Positions 36,104 to 45,346 of a DNA stretch of 64,000 nucleotides are shown here, one piece after another. The stretch comes from VRUE01 sp963822295 (GTDB lineage Bacteria > Actinomycetota > Thermoleophilia > Solirubrobacterales > 70-9), in assembly GCA_963822295.1 (NCBI GenBank), contig CAWGHD010000001.1, positions 7,686 through 71,685 on the forward strand, given 5' to 3'. The stretch's first letter is position 1. Every line of letters starts with the position of its first letter. The position numbers were made by a program, and so were the translations under genes. The notes beneath the pieces are model-generated. The model saw nothing but the letters and a program-made list of their open reading frames with translations, was not told where the DNA came from and did no database searches.

Positions 36104-36664
36104 ATGGCCGACGAGAAACAGAAAAAAGACGCGAAAAAAGCGGAGCCGAAAAAACCGGCTGCGAAAAAAGCCGCGAAAAAACCGGCTGCGAAAAAAGCGT
36201 CCGGCGAGAAAGCCGCGAAAAAAGCGCCCGCCAAAAAAACGCCTTCGAAAAAAGCTCCGGAGAAAAAAGCCGCTGCGAAAAAAGCCGAGCCGAAAAAAGC
36301 GGCACGGCCGAAAAAACCGGTGGCGATCGTCGTCCGCGCCAGCTCCCGCTACGTGCGGATCGCGCCCCGCAAGGCGCGCCTCATCGCCGACCAGGTGCGC
36401 GGCCTTCACATCGACAAGGCGCGCGCGCTGCTCCAGTTCTCGCCCCGCGGCGCCGCCCACGACATCGGCAAGCTGATCGAGTCGGCGGCGGCCAACGCGG
36501 AAAACAACCACGATCTCGTCGCCGACGAGATGCGGATCGCCGAGATCACCGTCGACGAAGGGCCCACCCTGAAGCGGTTCCGGCCCCGAGCGCTCGGCCG
36601 GGCGACACCGATCCACAAGCGAACCAGCCACATCGCCGTGGCGTTGAGCCCGGAAGAGGACTAG
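36104..36664 (+). CDS. rplV: 50S ribosomal protein L22 with Lys/Ala-rich N-terminal extension
   Basis: The core (from about residue 75: A-S-S-R-Y-V-R-I-A-P-R-K-A-R) is a normal L22 with the end R-T-S-H-I-A-V-A-L. In front lie about 72 residues made almost only of Lys, Ala, Pro and Glu in K-K-A / A-A-K-K repeats, resembling histone-H1-like tails. The repeats are written with runs of A (gaaaaaag), unlike the GC-rich surroundings. Total 186 residues. Confidence 0.95.
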   Translation: MADEKQKKDAKKAEPKKPAAKKAAKKPAAKKASGEKAAKKAPAKKTPSKKAPEKKAAAKKAEPKKAARPKKPVAIVVRASSRYVRIAPRKARLIADQVRGLHIDKARALLQFSPRGAAHDIGKLIESAAANAENNHDLVADEMRIAEITVDEGPTLKRFRPRALGRATPIHKRTSHIAVALSPEED

Positions 36665-36671
36665 AGAAGAC

Positions 36672-37412
<741 letters not shown>

Positions 37413-37414
37413 CC

Positions 37415-37834
37415 ATGCTGATGCCGAAGCGGGTCAAGCACCGCAAACAGATGCGCGGCCGGATGCGCGGCAACACCAAGGGCGGCAGCAGCGTCGCCTT
37501 CGGCGAGTACGGCCTCAAGGCGCTCGACCGCGGCTGGATCACGAACCGCCAGATCGAGGCCGCCCGTGTCGCGATGACCCGCAAGATCAAACGTGGCGGG
37601 AAGGTCTGGATCAACGTCTTCCCCGACAAGCCGTACACGAAAAAGCCGGCCGAGACCCGGATGGGCTCCGGCAAGGGCAACCCCGAGGGCTGGGTGGCCG
37701 TCGTCAAGCCGGGCAAAGTCATGTTCGAGCTGGCCGGCGTGCCCGAGGACTTGGCCAAAGAGGCGCTCCGCCTCGCCGGGCACAAGCTTCCCGTCCGCAC
37801 CAAGTTCGTCGCGCGAGAGGGGGCCGAGTCCTGA
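37415..37834 (+). CDS. rplP: 50S ribosomal protein L16
   Basis: A 139-residue protein with P-K-R-V-K-H-R-K-Q-M-R-G, A-F-G-E-Y-G-L-K-A-L and G-K-G-N-P-E-G-W-V-A-V-V-K-P, all typical. It overlaps rpmC by one base. Confidence 0.97.
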   Translation: MLMPKRVKHRKQMRGRMRGNTKGGSSVAFGEYGLKALDRGWITNRQIEAARVAMTRKIKRGGKVWINVFPDKPYTKKPAETRMGSGKGNPEGWVAVVKPGKVMFELAGVPEDLAKEALRLAGHKLPVRTKFVAREGAES

Positions 37835-38046
37835 TGAAGGCGGGCGAGGTCCACAACCTCAAGGACGACGAGCTCGTGGCGAAGCTGATCGAGGCCAAGC
37901 AGGAGGCGTTCAACCTGCGCTTCCGGCACGCGACCGGCGAGCTCGAGAACACCGCCGGGATCGGCGCCTCGCGGCGCGATGTCGCAAGGCTGATGACGGT
38001 CGCCCGCCAGCGCGGGATCGACGTCGACAAAGAGCTGAGGAAATGA
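37834..38046 (+). CDS. rpmC: 50S ribosomal protein L29
   Basis: A 70-residue helical protein near the exit tunnel, with E-V-H-N-L-K-D-D-E-L and N-L-R-F-R-H-A-T-G-E-L-E-N. Its stop overlaps the rpsQ start region. Confidence 0.94.
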   Translation: MKAGEVHNLKDDELVAKLIEAKQEAFNLRFRHATGELENTAGIGASRRDVARLMTVARQRGIDVDKELRK

Positions 38047-38683
38047 TGGCGACGACGAGACGAAAAAAGACGAGACGACCGAGGAGGCTCCTCAGGACGA
38101 GGCGCCCGAGGCGGCGGTCGAGGAGACCCCTGTCGAGGAGGCCCCCGCAGAGGAGGCGCCCCCGGCCGACGACTCTGCAGACGATGCTCCCGCCGACGCT
38201 CCTGCTCCTGAGAAGGGTGGGTCTTCGGACGATCCGGACATGCCTTGGAAGGCCAAGCGGCGCCTCGAGCGCTCGCGCCGGCCGCACGAGCCGCAGCCGG
38301 CGCTCAGCCCCGAGGAGCGGGCCGCGAAACGGCTTGCGGACCGCAAGGCCGCCGCGGCGACGCGGCGCAAGACCCGGGCCGCCGCCAAGGCGAAGCACCA
38401 GCCGGGCACCGGCACGCCGGTCGCCCAGCCCGACCCCAACGCCGCCAAGGTGCGGCAGGGGATCGTCGTCTCCGACAAAGGCGAGAAATCGATCACGGTC
38501 CGGATCGACATCGTCCGGCGCCACCCCACTTACGAGAAGGTCGTCCGCCGCTCGCGCACGCTGCACGCGCACGACGAGGGCAACCAGGCGGGCGAGGGCG
38601 ACGTGGTCCGGATCGTCGAGACGCGCCCGCTCTCGAAGACGAAGCGCTGGCGCCTGGTCGACGTGGTCGAGAAAGCGAAGTAG
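38046..38683 (+). CDS. rpsQ: 30S ribosomal protein S17 with very long N-terminal extension (one frame break)
   Basis: The S17 core lies at about residues 137-212 (K-V-R-Q-G-I-V-V-S-D-K, R-R-H-P-T-Y-E-K-V). Upstream the same frame runs back as an acidic Glu/Ala/Pro/Asp region (about residues 1-70) and then a basic Arg/Lys/Ala region. It meets ATG 38046 if one wobble base is missing at 38050 (gc-gac). The result is 212 residues against about 85 for most S17. A shorter start at ATG 38240 is possible. The extension's frame has low-complexity codon use like the tails of rplJ and rpsE, which supports it as coding. Confidence 0.85.
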
Positions 38684-38692
38684 GGCAGCGAC

Positions 38693-39064
38693 GTGATCCA
38701 GCAGGAGTCAAGACTCAAGGTCGCCGACAACTCGGGCGCCAGCGAGATCCTCTGCATCCGGGTCAAAGGCGGCTCCCACCGGCGCTACGCCGGTGTCGGC
38801 GACGTGATCACCGCGACCGTCAAACAGGCGAGCCCGCAGGGCGGCGTCCGCAAGGGCGAGGTCGTCCAGGCCGTCGTCGTGCGCACCCGCAAGCAGCTCG
38901 GCCGCTCCGACGGCACCTACATCGCCTTCGACGAGAACGCCGCGGTGCTGATCGACCCGGCCAGCAACAACCCGCGCGGGACCCGCATCTTCGGCCCGGT
39001 CGCCCGCGAGCTGCGCGATCGCAACTTCATGAAAATCGTCTCGCTCGCACCCGAGGTGCTCTGA
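38693..39064 (+). CDS. rplN: 50S ribosomal protein L14
   Basis: A 123-residue protein starting at GTG (I-Q-Q-E-S-R-L-K-V-A-D-N-S-G-A), with G-T-R-I-F-G-P-V-A-R-E-L-R near the end. It is intact. Confidence 0.97.
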   Translation: MIQQESRLKVADNSGASEILCIRVKGGSHRRYAGVGDVITATVKQASPQGGVRKGEVVQAVVVRTRKQLGRSDGTYIAFDENAAVLIDPASNNPRGTRIFGPVARELRDRNFMKIVSLAPEVL

Positions 39065-39066
39065 TC

Positions 39067-39406
39067 ATGGGCCGGACGATGCGGATCAGGAACGACGACC
39101 AGGTGATCATCATCGGCGGCAAGGACGCCGGCAAGACCGGCCGGGTCGTCCCGCACCGAACCGAAAAAGCACCGCGTCTACGTCGAGGACCTCAACATCA
39201 TCAAGCGCCACGAACGGCCGCGCTCGGTCAAAGACGCCTCGCGCGGCGGCGAGGTCGGCGGCATCGTCGAAAAGGAGGGGCCGATCCACGTCTCCAACGT
39301 GATGCTGCTCGACCCCAAAGACAACAAGCCGACCCGCGTCGGCGTGCGCCGCGACCAGGGCGGCAATCGCGAGCGCTTCGCCAAGCGCTCGGGAACGGCC
39401 TTCTGA
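39067..39406 (+). CDS. rplX: 50S ribosomal protein L24 (one frame break)
   Basis: An assembly-initiator protein. The KOW-type start (D-Q-V-I-I-I-G-G-K-D-A-G-K-T-G-R-V) and the rest (K-K-H-R-V-Y-V-E-D-L-N-I-I-K-R-H) lie in different frames because of one extra base between 39148 and 39151. Corrected length is 112 residues. The stop overlaps the rplE start. Confidence 0.92.
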
Positions 39407-40218
39407 TGGAGGCGACCGCCACACAGACCCAGCCGGCGCCGCCGCCGCGCCTGCGCGAGCGCTACGAGGAGGAGGTGCTGCCCTCGCTGGTCAAGAAATT
39501 CAAGTACTCGACGCCGATGCAGGCCCCGACGCTGATCAAGATCACCCTCAACATGGGGGTCGGCGAGGCGAAGCAGGACAACAAGCTGCTCGAAGCCGCC
39601 CAGGAGCAGCTGGCGACGATCGCCGGCCAGCAGCCGAACGTGCGCCGCGCCCGCAAGTCGATCGCCTCCTTCAAGGTCCGCGAGGGGATGCCGGTCGGCG
39701 TCTCCGTCACCCTGCGCAGGGCGCGGATGTGGGAGTTCCTCGACCGCCTCTGCTCGATCGCGGTGCCCCGGATCCGCGACTTCCGCGGCCTCAACCCGCG
39801 CTCCTTCGACGGCCGCGGCAACTACTCGATGGGCGTCAAGGAGCAGCTGATCTTCCCGGAAATCGACTACGACTCGATCGACGAGGTCCGCGGTCTCGAC
39901 ATCACGATCACGACCACGGCACAGACGGACCTCGAGGCCTTCGAGCTGCTGCTCGCGCTCGGCATGCCATTCGCCCAGGACGGGCGGCCCGGCGGTGCCG
40001 ACGAGGAGAAGCTGGCCGAGGAAGAGGAGGAGAAGCGCAAGGAGGAGGCCCGGCTCAAGGCCGAGGCCGAGGCGGCCGCGCTCGAGCAGCTCAAAGAGGA
40101 GAACCCCGAGGCCTATGCCAAGCCGGAGCCCGAAGAGGAGCGAGGCGAGGAGGGCGAAGCGGGCGACGACGGCGACGCGGACAGCTCGCCGGACGAGGAG
40201 AATCAGGACGATGGCTAA
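39406..40218 (+). CDS. rplE: 50S ribosomal protein L5 with long acidic tail
   Basis: L5 contacts 5S rRNA and the P-site tRNA. The core (T-L-N-M-G-V-G-E-A, F-R-G-L-N-P-R-S-F-D-G-R-G-N-Y-S) is complete by about residue 190. About 80 residues of Glu/Lys/Ala/Asp follow, first helical-looking (K-L-A-E-E-E-E-E-K-R) and then acidic. Total 270 residues against about 180 usual. The tail runs over the rpsN start. Confidence 0.95.
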   Translation: MEATATQTQPAPPPRLRERYEEEVLPSLVKKFKYSTPMQAPTLIKITLNMGVGEAKQDNKLLEAAQEQLATIAGQQPNVRRARKSIASFKVREGMPVGVSVTLRRARMWEFLDRLCSIAVPRIRDFRGLNPRSFDGRGNYSMGVKEQLIFPEIDYDSIDEVRGLDITITTTAQTDLEAFELLLALGMPFAQDGRPGGADEEKLAEEEEEKRKEEARLKAEAEAAALEQLKEENPEAYAKPEPEEERGEEGEAGDDGDADSSPDEENQDDG

Positions 40219-40396
40219 GACTTCCCAGAAGGTCCGACAGGGCCGCAAACCCAAGTTCAAGACCCGTGGCTACAGCCGCTGCCGGCGCTGCGGGCGCCCG
40301 CGCGCCTTTTACCGCAAGTTCGGCCTCTGCCGGATCTGCCTGCGCGAGGCGGCCCACGAGGGCTACGTCCCCGGCATGACGAAGTCGAGCTGGTGA
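40211..40396 (+). CDS. rpsN: 30S ribosomal protein S14, zinc-binding form
   Basis: A 61-residue short S14 with C-R-R-C and C-R-I-C zinc pairs and the end G-M-T-K-S-S-W. It overlaps the rplE end by eight bases. Confidence 0.96.
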   Translation: MAKTSQKVRQGRKPKFKTRGYSRCRRCGRPRAFYRKFGLCRICLREAAHEGYVPGMTKSSW

Positions 40397-40403
40397 GGGC
40401 GAG

Positions 40404-40799
40404 ATGCAGACCGACCCGATAGCCGATTACCTGACCCGGATCCGCAATGCGATCGGCTCCGGCCATGACGAGGTGGAGATCCCCGCCTCGGGGCTGAAGC
40501 TGGAGATGTCCCGCATCCTCAAGGAGCAGGGCTACATCCGCGACTTCAACAAACAGCCCGCCAAGGTCGGCGAGGCGATCAGGATCCGCCTCAAGTACAC
40601 CGAGGACCGCCAGCCGGTGATCCTCGGCCTGGAGCGGATCTCGCGCCCCGGCCGGCGCCGCTACGTCGACCACAAGCAGGTCCCGCGCGTGGACGGTGGA
40701 ACCGGGACCGCGATCGTCAGCACCTCGGTCGGCGTGATGACCGGCCACGAGGCGAAGCAGAGGGGTGTCGGCGGCGAGGTAGTCGCGTACGTCTGGTGA
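40404..40799 (+). CDS. rpsH: 30S ribosomal protein S8
   Basis: A 131-residue protein with D-P-I-A-D-Y-L-T-R-I-R-N-A and the C-terminal S-T-S-V-G-V-M-T, both family signatures. In Escherichia coli S8 represses the spc operon. Confidence 0.97.
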   Translation: MQTDPIADYLTRIRNAIGSGHDEVEIPASGLKLEMSRILKEQGYIRDFNKQPAKVGEAIRIRLKYTEDRQPVILGLERISRPGRRRYVDHKQVPRVDGGTGTAIVSTSVGVMTGHEAKQRGVGGEVVAYVW

Positions 40800-40806
40800 G
40801 GCAGCG

Positions 40807-41340
40807 ATGAGTCGAATCGGAAGAAAGCCAATCGAGTTGCCCGAGGCCGTCACGGTCGAGATCGCCCCTGGGCGGGTCGCCGTCAAGGGCCCGAAGGGCG
40901 AGCTCGACCAGCGCCTCTCGCCGGACATGAAGGTCGAGCAGGCCGAGAGCTCGGTCACCGTCGAGCGACCCACCGACCGCGGCGAGCACCGCGCCCTGCA
41001 CGGCCTGACGCGCAGCCTGATCGCGAACATGGTCGAGGGCGTCACCAACGGCTTCGAGAAGAAACTGGAGATCCAGGGCGTCGGCTACAGGGCCCAGCTC
41101 AAGGGCAAGAACCTGGAGATGGCGCTCGGCTACTCGCACTCGGTCACGGTCGAGCCGCCCGAGGGCATCGAGTTCGAGGTCCCGCAGCCGACGGAGATCG
41201 TCGTCCGCGGGATCGACAAGCAGCTCGTCGGCCAGGTCGCAGCGGACATCCGCAAGCGCCGGCCCCCGGAGCCCTACAAGGGCAAGGGCATCCGCTACCG
41301 CGGCGAGCACGTCATGCGCAAGGTGGGTAAGCGCGCATGA
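40807..41340 (+). CDS. rplF: 50S ribosomal protein L6
   Basis: A 177-residue protein that begins S-R-I-G-R-K-P-I and ends with P-E-P-Y-K-G-K-G-I-R-Y. It is intact. The stop overlaps the rplR start. Confidence 0.97.
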   Translation: MSRIGRKPIELPEAVTVEIAPGRVAVKGPKGELDQRLSPDMKVEQAESSVTVERPTDRGEHRALHGLTRSLIANMVEGVTNGFEKKLEIQGVGYRAQLKGKNLEMALGYSHSVTVEPPEGIEFEVPQPTEIVVRGIDKQLVGQVAADIRKRRPPEPYKGKGIRYRGEHVMRKVGKRA

Positions 41341-41690
41341 CCGTCGTCACCAAGCGCCAGGCGCGCCTGCGCCGCCGTCGCCGCGTCCGCGCCCGCATCA
41401 TCGGCACGGCCGAGCGTCCTCGCCTCTCGGTCTACCGCTCCAATCGCGGCGTCTTCGCCCAGCTCATCGACGACGGCAAGGGCCACACGGTCGCTGCCGT
41501 CAACTGGATCGAGCCCGAGCTGCGCAAGCTGACCGCCAGCGAGCAGGCCAAGAAGGCCGGCGAACTGCTCGCCGAGCGCGGCAAGGCCGCCGGCGTCGAG
41601 AGCTGCGTCTTCGACCGCGGCGGCTACCAGTTCCACGGCAGGGTCAAGGCCCTCGCCGAAGGCGCCCGCGAGGGAGGGCTGCGCTTCTAA
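41337..41690 (+). CDS. rplR: 50S ribosomal protein L18
   Basis: A 117-residue 5S-rRNA-binding protein with R-P-R-L-S-V-Y-R-S-N-R and the end F-D-R-G-G-Y-Q-F-H-G-R-V-K. It is intact. Confidence 0.97.
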   Translation: MTVVTKRQARLRRRRRVRARIIGTAERPRLSVYRSNRGVFAQLIDDGKGHTVAAVNWIEPELRKLTASEQAKKAGELLAERGKAAGVESCVFDRGGYQFHGRVKALAEGAREGGLRF

Positions 41691-41712
41691 CCGCTACGGT
41701 GAGCGACTCGCT

Positions 41713-42657
41713 ATGAAGGGCATGGACATGACAAACGTGGAGACGGTGAGCCCCAGGGGCCTCGATCTCCAGGAGCGGGTGATCGAGATCAACCGCGTCG
41801 CCAAGGTGGTCAAGGGCGGCCGTCGCTTCTCGTTCACGGCGCTGGTCGCCGTCGGCGACGAGGAGGGCGTGGTCGGAATCGGCTACGGCAAGGCCCGCGA
41901 GGTCCCGCTTGCGATCCAGAAGGGCGTCGAGAACGCCCGCAAGAACCTGATCCGGGTGCCCAAATACGGGCAGACCCTGACCCACAAGATCATCGGCCGC
42001 TACGGCGCGGGGCACGTCGTCCTGCGCCCGGCCAGCCCCGGTACCGGCGTGATCGCCGGCGGCGGCGTGCGGGCGGTGCTCGAGCTCGGCGGCGTCCGCG
42101 ACGTGCTGACCAAGAGCATCGGAACCCAGAACCCGATCAACCTCGTCAAGGCGACGATGGACGGGCTGATCCGGTTGCGGCGGCCTGAGGAGGTTGCTGA
42201 GCTGCGCGGGTTGACTGTCAGCCAGGTGCTTGGGGTTGCTCCCAAGGCCGAGAAGGTTGCGGCGACACTTACTGCTGACGGAGGCGCTTCGGCCGCCGCT
42301 GACGCGGCATCCGAGGGGCCTGCGGGCGGGGGCTCCGCCTCCGTTCTCGACCCCTCGGATACCGCGCCACCGGCGGAGGAGCCGACTGCCCCAGCGACTG
42401 AGGTTCCGGCCGCCGAGGCTGACGCACCGGCCGAGGAGCCGGCTGAGCAGGACGCGAAAGCCGAGGAGGCGAAAGCCCCGGCCAAGGAGACCGCTGAACA
42501 GCCGAAAGCCGAGGAGGCCGAGGCTCCCGCTGAGGAGGCGAGCGGCCCGGCCGACGCGCCTACTGAGGTGGAGGCGACCGAGCAGGCCGAGGCGGAGATT
42601 CCGGCCGCCCAGGAGGCCGCCGAGGAGGCTCCGGCCGCCGAGGAGGACAAGTCGTGA
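41713..42657 (+). CDS. rpsE: 30S ribosomal protein S5 with 140-residue acidic tail
   Basis: The S5 core (E-R-V-I-E-I-N-R-V-A-K-V-V-K-G-G-R-R, G-T-G-V-I-A-G-G) ends near residue 172. The remaining 140 residues are Ala/Pro/Glu/Thr repeats such as A-P-A-E-E, almost doubling the protein to 314 residues. The start at 41713 has GGTGAG upstream; ATG 41725 is an alternative. Confidence 0.94.
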   Translation: MKGMDMTNVETVSPRGLDLQERVIEINRVAKVVKGGRRFSFTALVAVGDEEGVVGIGYGKAREVPLAIQKGVENARKNLIRVPKYGQTLTHKIIGRYGAGHVVLRPASPGTGVIAGGGVRAVLELGGVRDVLTKSIGTQNPINLVKATMDGLIRLRRPEEVAELRGLTVSQVLGVAPKAEKVAATLTADGGASAAADAASEGPAGGGSASVLDPSDTAPPAEEPTAPATEVPAAEADAPAEEPAEQDAKAEEAKAPAKETAEQPKAEEAEAPAEEASGPADAPTEVEATEQAEAEIPAAQEAAEEAPAAEEDKS

Positions 42658-42833
42658 GCGCGGTCAAGATCCGCCAGGTCAGGTCGGCCAACGGGTCCAA
42701 CCCGAGCCAGAAAGGCACTCTGAAGGCTCTCGGCCTCGGTCGCATCGGCAGGTCGGTCGAGCGCAAGGACTCGCCGCAGCTTCAGGGCCAGATCAAGGTC
42801 GTCTCCCACCTGGTCGAGGTCGACGATGGCTGA
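42654..42833 (+). CDS. rpmD: 50S ribosomal protein L30
   Basis: A 59-residue protein missed by simple length cut-offs. It starts at GTG overlapping the rpsE stop. V-K-I-R-Q-V-R-S, L-G-L-G-R-I-G-R-S-V and V-S-H-L-V-E-V are typical of L30. The stop overlaps the rplO start. Confidence 0.93.
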   Translation: MSAVKIRQVRSANGSNPSQKGTLKALGLGRIGRSVERKDSPQLQGQIKVVSHLVEVDDG

Positions 42834-43380
42834 GAAAGCCGCGAAAGAGAAGGACAAAGCCGCCAAAGCCTCCGAGGAGAAGGAGGCGGCCCCCAGCGAG
42901 CGCTCGCAGGAGATCGGCCTCCACAACATCAGGCCGAAGCCCGGCTCCAAACGGCCGCGCAAGCGCGTCGGTCGCGGCGAGGGCAGCCGCGGCAAGACCT
43001 CCGGTCGCGGCCACAAGGGCTACGGCTCGCGCTCGGGCGCGAAGAAGAAGGCCGGCTACGAGGGCGGCCAGAACCCGATCCACATGCGGATGCGAAAGCT
43101 CCGCGGCCCGCACAAAAAGACGTCGATGCCGTTCGAGAACTTCCGCACCAAGACGCAGCCGGTCAACCTCGCCGACCTCGACGAGCGCTTCGACTCAGGC
43201 GCCGAGGTCAACCCCGACAGCCTCAGGGAGAAGGGCCTGGCGACCCGCAAGCTGCCGGTCAAGGTCCTCGCCCGCGGTGAGATCTCGAAGAAGCTCGACG
43301 TGCACGCTCACGGCTTCAGCGCCGCCGCCAAGGAGAAGATCGAGGCGGCAGGCGGCTCCTGCCACACTCTGGAGTCCTAA
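42826..43380 (+). CDS. rplO: 50S ribosomal protein L15 with charged N-terminal extension
   Basis: The core begins near residue 30 (I-G-L-H-N-I-R-P-K-P-G-S) and has the R-V-G-R-G-E-G-S-R-G-K-T-S-G-R-G loop. The first 30 residues are a Lys/Glu/Ala run not found in most L15 proteins. Total 184 residues. Confidence 0.95.
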   Translation: MAEKAAKEKDKAAKASEEKEAAPSERSQEIGLHNIRPKPGSKRPRKRVGRGEGSRGKTSGRGHKGYGSRSGAKKKAGYEGGQNPIHMRMRKLRGPHKKTSMPFENFRTKTQPVNLADLDERFDSGAEVNPDSLREKGLATRKLPVKVLARGEISKKLDVHAHGFSAAAKEKIEAAGGSCHTLES

Positions 43381-44654
43381 TGATCAGGACCATCGCGAAC
43401 GCATTCAGCGTCGCCGACATCCGCAAGAAGCTCGCCTTCACCGCGGCGATGCTGCTGCTCTACAGGCTCGGCGCCTACATCCCCTCGCCGGGGGTGGACA
43501 TCGACGCCGTCAGGGAAGTCCAGGACAACTTCGGCGGCTCCAACATCCTCGGCTTCCTCAACCTCTTCTCGGGCGGCGGCCTCGAGCGCCTCTCGCTCTT
43601 CGCGCTGGGGATCATGCCCTACATCACGGCCTCGATCATCCTGCAGCTGCTGACCGTGGTCGTGCCCTCGCTGGAGAAACTCCAGAAAGAAGGCGAGGTG
43701 GGGCAGCAGAAGATCACCCAGTACACGCGCTACCTGACGGTCGGGCTCGCCTTCGGCCAGTCCTTCGGCTACGTCCTCCTCTTCCGGTCCTTCGGCGAAC
43801 AGGCGGGCAGCGACAACCTCCTCGGCAGCCTCGCCGGCCCGAAAGTGCTGCTCATCGTGATCAGCCTCACCGCGGGCTGCACGCTGCTCATGTGGCTGGG
43901 CGAGCTGATCACCCAACGCGGCATCGGCAATGGGATCTCGTTGATGATCTTCGCCTCGATCGTCTCCGGCCTGCCCGGGGGGATCACGGCGTGGTGGACC
44001 AACCCGGACCAGGTCTTCGTCGTGATGATGCCCTTCATCGCGCTGGCGGTGATCGTCGCGATCGTCTTCGTCCAGGAGGGACAGCGGCGGATCCCCGTCC
44101 AGTACGCGAAACGGATGGTCGGCCGGAAAATGACCTCCGGCGGCTCGACCTACCTGCCGCTGCGGGTCAACATGGCCGGCGTCATCCCGGTCATCTTCGC
44201 CGCCTCGATCATGGCCTTCCCGCCGACGATCGGACAGCTCCTCAACACGCCCGCCGCGCTCGACTTCGCCGCCTTCTTCAGCCCCGACGGGTGGGCCTAC
44301 GTGGTCGGCGAGGTGTTCTTCATCATCATCTTCACCTACTTCTACACGGCGGTCACCTTCAACCCCGTGGACCAGGCCGACAACCTGAAGAAATACGGCG
44401 GGTTCATCCCCGGGGTGCGCCCCGGTCGGCCGACCGCCGAGTACCTGGACCGCATCCTCTCGCGGCTGACCTTCCCGGGAGCGCTCTACCTGGGCGCGGT
44501 CGCGGCCCTTCCGACAATCCTGATCAGCCAGACCTCGGCGAACTTCTTCTTCGGCGGCACCTCGATCCTGATCGTGATCGGCGTCGCGCTGGACACTGTG
44601 AAGCAGCTCGAGGCGCAGCTGATGATGCGCAACTACGAGGGCTTCCTGAAATAG
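43380..44654 (+). CDS. secY: Preprotein translocase subunit SecY
   Basis: The protein-conducting channel, 424 residues with ten hydrophobic segments. It shows the N-terminal R-K-K-L-A-F-T, the plug-region Y-I-P-S-P-G-V-D, G-I-M-P-Y-I-T-A-S-I and the cytoplasmic E-G-Q-R-R-I-P-V-Q-Y-A-K-R. It is intact and overlaps the rplO stop by one base. SecE lies 29 kb upstream. Confidence 0.98.
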   Translation: MIRTIANAFSVADIRKKLAFTAAMLLLYRLGAYIPSPGVDIDAVREVQDNFGGSNILGFLNLFSGGGLERLSLFALGIMPYITASIILQLLTVVVPSLEKLQKEGEVGQQKITQYTRYLTVGLAFGQSFGYVLLFRSFGEQAGSDNLLGSLAGPKVLLIVISLTAGCTLLMWLGELITQRGIGNGISLMIFASIVSGLPGGITAWWTNPDQVFVVMMPFIALAVIVAIVFVQEGQRRIPVQYAKRMVGRKMTSGGSTYLPLRVNMAGVIPVIFAASIMAFPPTIGQLLNTPAALDFAAFFSPDGWAYVVGEVFFIIIFTYFYTAVTFNPVDQADNLKKYGGFIPGVRPGRPTAEYLDRILSRLTFPGALYLGAVAALPTILISQTSANFFFGGTSILIVIGVALDTVKQLEAQLMMRNYEGFLK

Positions 44655-44661
44655 TCCGCGG

Positions 44662-45343
44662 ATGCCCGAGCTGAATCTCGTCCTTCTAGGCCCTCCAGGC
44701 AGCGGCAAGGGAACGCAGGGCGAGCGGCTGCGCGAAGACCTGCGGCTGCCCTACTACGCGACGGGCGACATCCTGCGTGCCGCCGTGCGCGACGAGACCG
44801 AGCTGGGCCGCACCGCGAAGGAGTACATGGACCGCGGCGACCTGGTCCCGGACGAGGTGATCGTCGGCGTGATCGCCGACCGGGTCGACTCCGACGAGGC
44901 GGCCGACGGCTTCATCCTCGACGGCTTCCCCCGCACCGAGCCGCAGGCCGAGGCGCTGGCCGAGGAGCTGGAGAAGCTGGGACGGGGGCTGACCGCGGTG
45001 CTGCTGATCGACGTCAGCGACGACGAGGTCGTCCGCAGGCTGGGCGGGCGACAGCACCTGCGAGGAGAGCGGCCACGTCTTCCATTTCGAGTTCAACCCC
45101 CCCGAGCGGGAGGGGGTCTGCGACCTCGACGGAAGCGCGCTCACGGTCCGTGACGACGACAAGCCCGAGGTGATCCGCCACCGGCTCGAGCAGTACCACG
45201 GGAAGACGGAGCCGCTGATCGACTACTACGACCACAAGAGCCTGCTGCGGCGGATCGACGGGGCGGCGACTCCGGACGAGGTCGCGGCGGAGCTCGAGCG
45301 GACGCTGGCGACCCTGAGGCTCGAAGGCGACGAGGCCATCTAG
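44662..45343 (+). CDS. adk: Adenylate kinase (one frame break)
   Basis: Converts ATP and AMP to two ADP. It shows the P-loop G-P-P-G-S-G-K-G-T, Y-A-T-G-D-I-L-R, and the D-G-F-P-R-T motif. The lid region has T-C-E-E-S-G-H-V-F-H. An extra base at 45052 (cga-c-agc) shifts the frame at the lid; corrected length is 226 residues. Confidence 0.93.
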
Positions 45344-45346
45344 AGC

